The position numbers and the translations under genes are program-made. 51,837 nt of DNA from an uncultured Microbacteriaceae bacterium (GTDB lineage: Bacteria > Actinomycetota > Actinomycetes > Actinomycetales > Microbacteriaceae), in NCBI GenBank assembly GCA_937872445.1, contig CALMSL010000004.1, positions 1-51,837 on the forward strand. Reading direction: 5' to 3'. The notes beneath the pieces were generated by a model. It was given only the letters and a program-made list of their open reading frames with translations, searched no databases and had not been told where the DNA came from. Within the stretch, counting starts at the first letter, position 1. Each line of letters begins with the position of its first letter. Below, piece by piece: positions 49,296 to 51,837 of the stretch.

Positions 49296-50465
49296 ATGTC
49301 CGCCAGTTTTGTGTTCGACGCGATCCGCACGCCGTTCGGTCGGCTCGGCAAGGCGCTTGCCGGCATCCGGCCGGATGACCTCGCGGCGACCGTTCTCGCG
49401 CAACTTCTCGAACGCAACCCCGCGCTGGACCCCGCGACGGTCGACGACATCATCCTGGGTGATGCGAACGGCGCAGGCGAAGACAACCGCAACGTCGCGC
49501 GGATGGCGGCGATTCTCGCCGGTTTCCCCACCTCGGTGCCGGGTTCGACCACGAACCGGTTGTGCGGGTCAAGCGTGGAGGCGATCATCCAGGCCAGCCG
49601 CGCCATCGAGACGGGAGACGCGAACCTCATTCTCGCCGGCGGCGTCGAGTCGATGAGCCGGGCGCCGTGGGTGGTGTTGAAGCCCGAACGGGCGTACCCG
49701 GCAGGCCACGAACCCATGTTCTCGACGACCCTGGGGTGGCGGATGGTCAACCCGCGGATGCCCGAGCAGTGGAGCATCCCCCTCGGCGAGACCGCCGAAA
49801 TCCTCGCCGACCAGTACGCGATCAGCCGCCAGGAGCAGGATGAGTTCGCGGTCCGCAGCCACCGGCTCGCCGCAGTGGCCTGGGATTCCGGCATCTACGA
49901 CGGCGAAGTGGTGCCGGTTCCCGGCGTCGAGCTCGCCCGGGACGAGAGCATCCGGGCCGATTCGACCATGGAAACACTCGCGGGGCTGAAACCGGCGTTC
50001 CGGGAGGACGGATCCGTCACCGCGGGCAACTCCTCACCGCTCAACGACGGCGCCGGAGCACTCGTGGTCGGCGCCGAGAATGCGCTCAGCGCGGAGCCGC
50101 TCGCGCGCATCGTATCCCGAGGCGTTCACGCGGTGGATCCGAACATTTTCGGCATCGCCCCCGTCGAGGCGGCGAACAAAGCGCTCGCCCGTGCCGGCAA
50201 GACCTGGGCCGATGTCGACGTCGTCGAACTCAATGAGGCATTCGCCTCGCAGAGCATCGCGTGCCTGAAGCTCTGGCCGGAACTCGACCCGGAGAAAGTT
50301 AACATCCACGGCGGTGCGATCGCGATCGGGCATCCGCTCGGGGCATCGGGCGCGCGCATCGTCGGTCATGCTGCGCACGAGCTTCGGCGGCGCGGCGGCG
50401 GTGTCGCGGTGGCGGCCATCTGTATCGGCGTCGGGCAGGGCCTCGCGGTCGTGCTTGAGCGCTGA
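49296..50465 (+). CDS. Acetyl-CoA C-acyltransferase (thiolase)
   Basis: A 389-residue thiolase: acyl-binding Cys90 (TTNRLCGSSVEA), GGVESMSRAPWV, VELNEAFASQS, the catalytic His in GHPLGASGARI and the second Cys in AAICIGVGQG. It condenses or cleaves beta-ketoacyl-CoA in fatty acid or acetoacetyl-CoA metabolism; the chain length cannot be told. The family often has the name fadA. ATG 49296 has GAGGGAG upstream and a TACGCT box about 34 nt upstream. Confidence 0.93.
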   Translation: MSASFVFDAIRTPFGRLGKALAGIRPDDLAATVLAQLLERNPALDPATVDDIILGDANGAGEDNRNVARMAAILAGFPTSVPGSTTNRLCGSSVEAIIQASRAIETGDANLILAGGVESMSRAPWVVLKPERAYPAGHEPMFSTTLGWRMVNPRMPEQWSIPLGETAEILADQYAISRQEQDEFAVRSHRLAAVAWDSGIYDGEVVPVPGVELARDESIRADSTMETLAGLKPAFREDGSVTAGNSSPLNDGAGALVVGAENALSAEPLARIVSRGVHAVDPNIFGIAPVEAANKALARAGKTWADVDVVELNEAFASQSIACLKLWPELDPEKVNIHGGAIAIGHPLGASGARIVGHAAHELRRRGGGVAVAAICIGVGQGLAVVLER

Positions 50466-50482
50466 CCCAGGCGGCCGCCCGG

Positions 50483-50893
50483 TCAGCGCTCCGCTGGCAG
50501 CAACTCGCCCAGCATGGCGACAACCCGCTCCCGGATATCGTCCCGGATCCTCCGCACAACTTCGATGCCCTGACCGGCCGGGTCGTCCAGTTCCCAGTCT
50601 TCGTAGCGCTTGCCGGGGAACACCGGGCACGCGTCCCCGCAGCCCATGGTGATGACGACATCTGATACCTGAACCGCATCAACACTCAACAGCGTGGGCT
50701 CGCTCGAGGCGATATCGATCCCCACCTCGCCCATCGCCGCAACCGCCACCGGGTTCAGGTGCGCCGCTGGCTCGGAGCCCGCGGATCGCACAACGACCCG
50801 GTCGCCGCCCAGCGCGCGAAGGAATCCGGCCGCCATCTGCGATCGGCCGGCGTTGTGAACGCACACGAACATTACCGACGCGACAGGGGGCAC
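50483..50893 (-). CDS. Arsenate reductase/low-molecular-weight phosphatase family protein (ArsC-like)
   Basis: A 136-residue LMW-PTPase-fold protein with the nucleophile loop C-x5-R (VCVHNAGRSQMAAGFL) and MGCGDACPVFPGKRYEDWELDDP, as in thioredoxin- or mycothiol-linked arsenate reductases of actinobacteria. It would reduce arsenate to arsenite. CATAAT lies 6 nt before GTG 50893, so this start is preferred to ATG 50872 and to a longer form at 50914. No arsenite exporter is adjacent. Confidence 0.86.
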   Translation of the reverse strand: MPPVASVMFVCVHNAGRSQMAAGFLRALGGDRVVVRSAGSEPAAHLNPVAVAAMGEVGIDIASSEPTLLSVDAVQVSDVVITMGCGDACPVFPGKRYEDWELDDPAGQGIEVVRRIRDDIRERVVAMLGELLPAER

Positions 50894-50934
50894 GTATCCA
50901 TTATGCTGGTGCAATTCTGAGACATGGGAATACC

Positions 50935-51726
50935 ATGGCGCAGGGAAAGAAGAAGGTAGTTCGGGTTGAGTCGGCTCCGAATGCCGAAACGACGTCGGAT
51001 GACGGACGCGCGTGGACTCCCACGGCCGAATCCAAGTCGAAGGCGGTGCAATTCCGCATCATCGCCGCGGTGCTGTGGGTTGTTGCGATCGGCACGGAGG
51101 CGTTCGCGATTTTCTGGCTGCTGCGGCAGAACCCGTTCGAGACCTGGCACCTCATCCTGCTGATCGGCCTCATCGTCGTCATCGGCGTTCTCGCCTCCGT
51201 CGGTTCGTGGCTGTGGAAGAAAGCGAACCGTCTCGATCCGGCGTCGAAGAAGGACAAGTTCCGTTTCTTCGTGCAGAACCAGCTCGGCGCGATCGTGACC
51301 ATCCTCGCGTTCCTGCCGCTCATCATCATGATCTTCCTGAACAAGGACATGGACGGCAAGCAGAAAGGCATCGCGGGCGGGATCGCGATCGTGATCGGGC
51401 TCGTTGCTGTGCTGGCGTTCGGCGTCGACTGGAACGCGCCATCACAGGAGGCCTACGCCCAGGACACCGACGCCGTGGTGTTCCTCACCGGCGCCGACGA
51501 GGTCACCTGGACCAAGTCGGGCAACGTGTACCACCTCTGCCAGGGGGCATCCGATGTGAACCGCGAGTCGAAGGATGGCCAGATTTTCGTCGGCTCCACG
51601 CACGACGCGGTCGCCGCGGGCAAGTCGCGGCTCACCAAGAAGCTCGCGCAGGAAGTGAAGGAGTGCGGCATTGACCCGCAGAAGCTTGCCGACTGGGAGG
51701 CGAAGCAAACCGGCGTGACGCAGTAG
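50935..51726 (+). CDS. Conserved actinobacterial membrane protein (function unknown)
   Basis: A 263-residue protein: disordered N-terminal 38 residues, four membrane helices (about 42-65, 70-94, 115-135 and 142-163), then a C-terminal soluble domain of about 95 residues with two Cys (YHLCQG and VKECGID) that could form a disulfide if external. I do not recognise a characterised family. A GGGAA motif lies 4 nt before the ATG. It is divergent from the arsenate reductase gene with a 41-bp gap. Confidence 0.8.
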   Translation: MAQGKKKVVRVESAPNAETTSDDGRAWTPTAESKSKAVQFRIIAAVLWVVAIGTEAFAIFWLLRQNPFETWHLILLIGLIVVIGVLASVGSWLWKKANRLDPASKKDKFRFFVQNQLGAIVTILAFLPLIIMIFLNKDMDGKQKGIAGGIAIVIGLVAVLAFGVDWNAPSQEAYAQDTDAVVFLTGADEVTWTKSGNVYHLCQGASDVNRESKDGQIFVGSTHDAVAAGKSRLTKKLAQEVKECGIDPQKLADWEAKQTGVTQ

Positions 51727-51771
51727 GGCAACGGCGACCTTCGCTCTTCTGCGCTCAACTTTCGCACACAC

Positions 51772-51812
51772 GAGAAAAGGCCCGACAGTCGCACGGACTT
51801 TCGGGCCTTCTC
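51772..51812 (-). terminator. Rho-independent terminator-like hairpin
   Basis: GAGAAAAGGCCCGA pairs with TCGGGCCTTCTC. On the minus strand the stem is followed by TTTTCTC, so it terminates better in that direction: it probably ends a minus-strand gene lying beyond the right edge, and may also help stop the preceding plus-strand gene. Confidence 0.6.
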
Positions 51813-51837
51813 GGTGGTGCTGTGGTTGCGGGGACAG

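Overview
The window is high-GC DNA with back-to-back, mostly actinobacterial-type genes: GTG/TTG starts, many 4-bp ATGA/GTGA overlaps, a DUF3039 protein, polyprenol-phosphate-mannose synthase, a multidomain aminoacyl-phosphatidylglycerol synthase and Tad pilus genes. Gene content and codon use fit the Microbacteriaceae; the genus cannot be fixed from sequence alone. There are no rRNA genes or CRISPR arrays, and no gap longer than about 250 bp between genes.

Layout. Positions 1-2945 are the end of an integrated mobile element: four small element genes and a large serine integrase. The element has inserted inside the 3' end of tadC, so the Tad pilus operon (tadA-tadB-tadC) is cut at about 2940. 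Next come tRNA-Leu(UAG), a DedA protein, and a metal-homeostasis block: mntR, mntH, a CDF exporter, and a MerR regulator divergent from a flavoprotein disulfide reductase. Housekeeping genes follow: murI-rph-rdgB, pncB, DUF3039 and a two-gene ABC exporter.

From 18.3 to 31.8 kb lies a cell-surface polymer region: a cytidylyltransferase-like enzyme, a TagGH-type exporter, polyprenol-P-mannose synthase with a GtrA protein, two GT-C membrane glycosyltransferases, a TagF/GT4 fusion and a second TagF-like transferase. It is interrupted by RidA, an alpha/beta hydrolase, a MazEF pair and a membrane protein. An aminoacyl-PG synthase plus membrane esterase pair (31.8-35.6 kb) adds a lipid-modification module.

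The rest of the window is envelope signalling and general metabolism. An OmpR-type two-component system is divergent from a secreted Glu/Ala/Pro repeat protein, with two mirrored pairs of 11-bp-spaced repeats between them. There follow an HtrA protease, lipoproteins and a PLP aminotransferase. A four-gene signalling operon comes next, with a PAS kinase, two stand-alone receivers and a receiver fused to a PIG-L/LmbE deacetylase. A nitrilase-family amidase, a thiolase, an ArsC-like reductase and a membrane protein close the window.

A recurring regulatory feature is a TANNNT hexamer followed by exactly 6 nt and then ATG/GTG, seen at 13 genes. It implies widespread leaderless transcription and fixes several start codons. 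The most notable points for follow-up are the receiver-deacetylase signalling operon, the mirrored response-regulator sites, the integration into tadC, and the leaderless promoter set.
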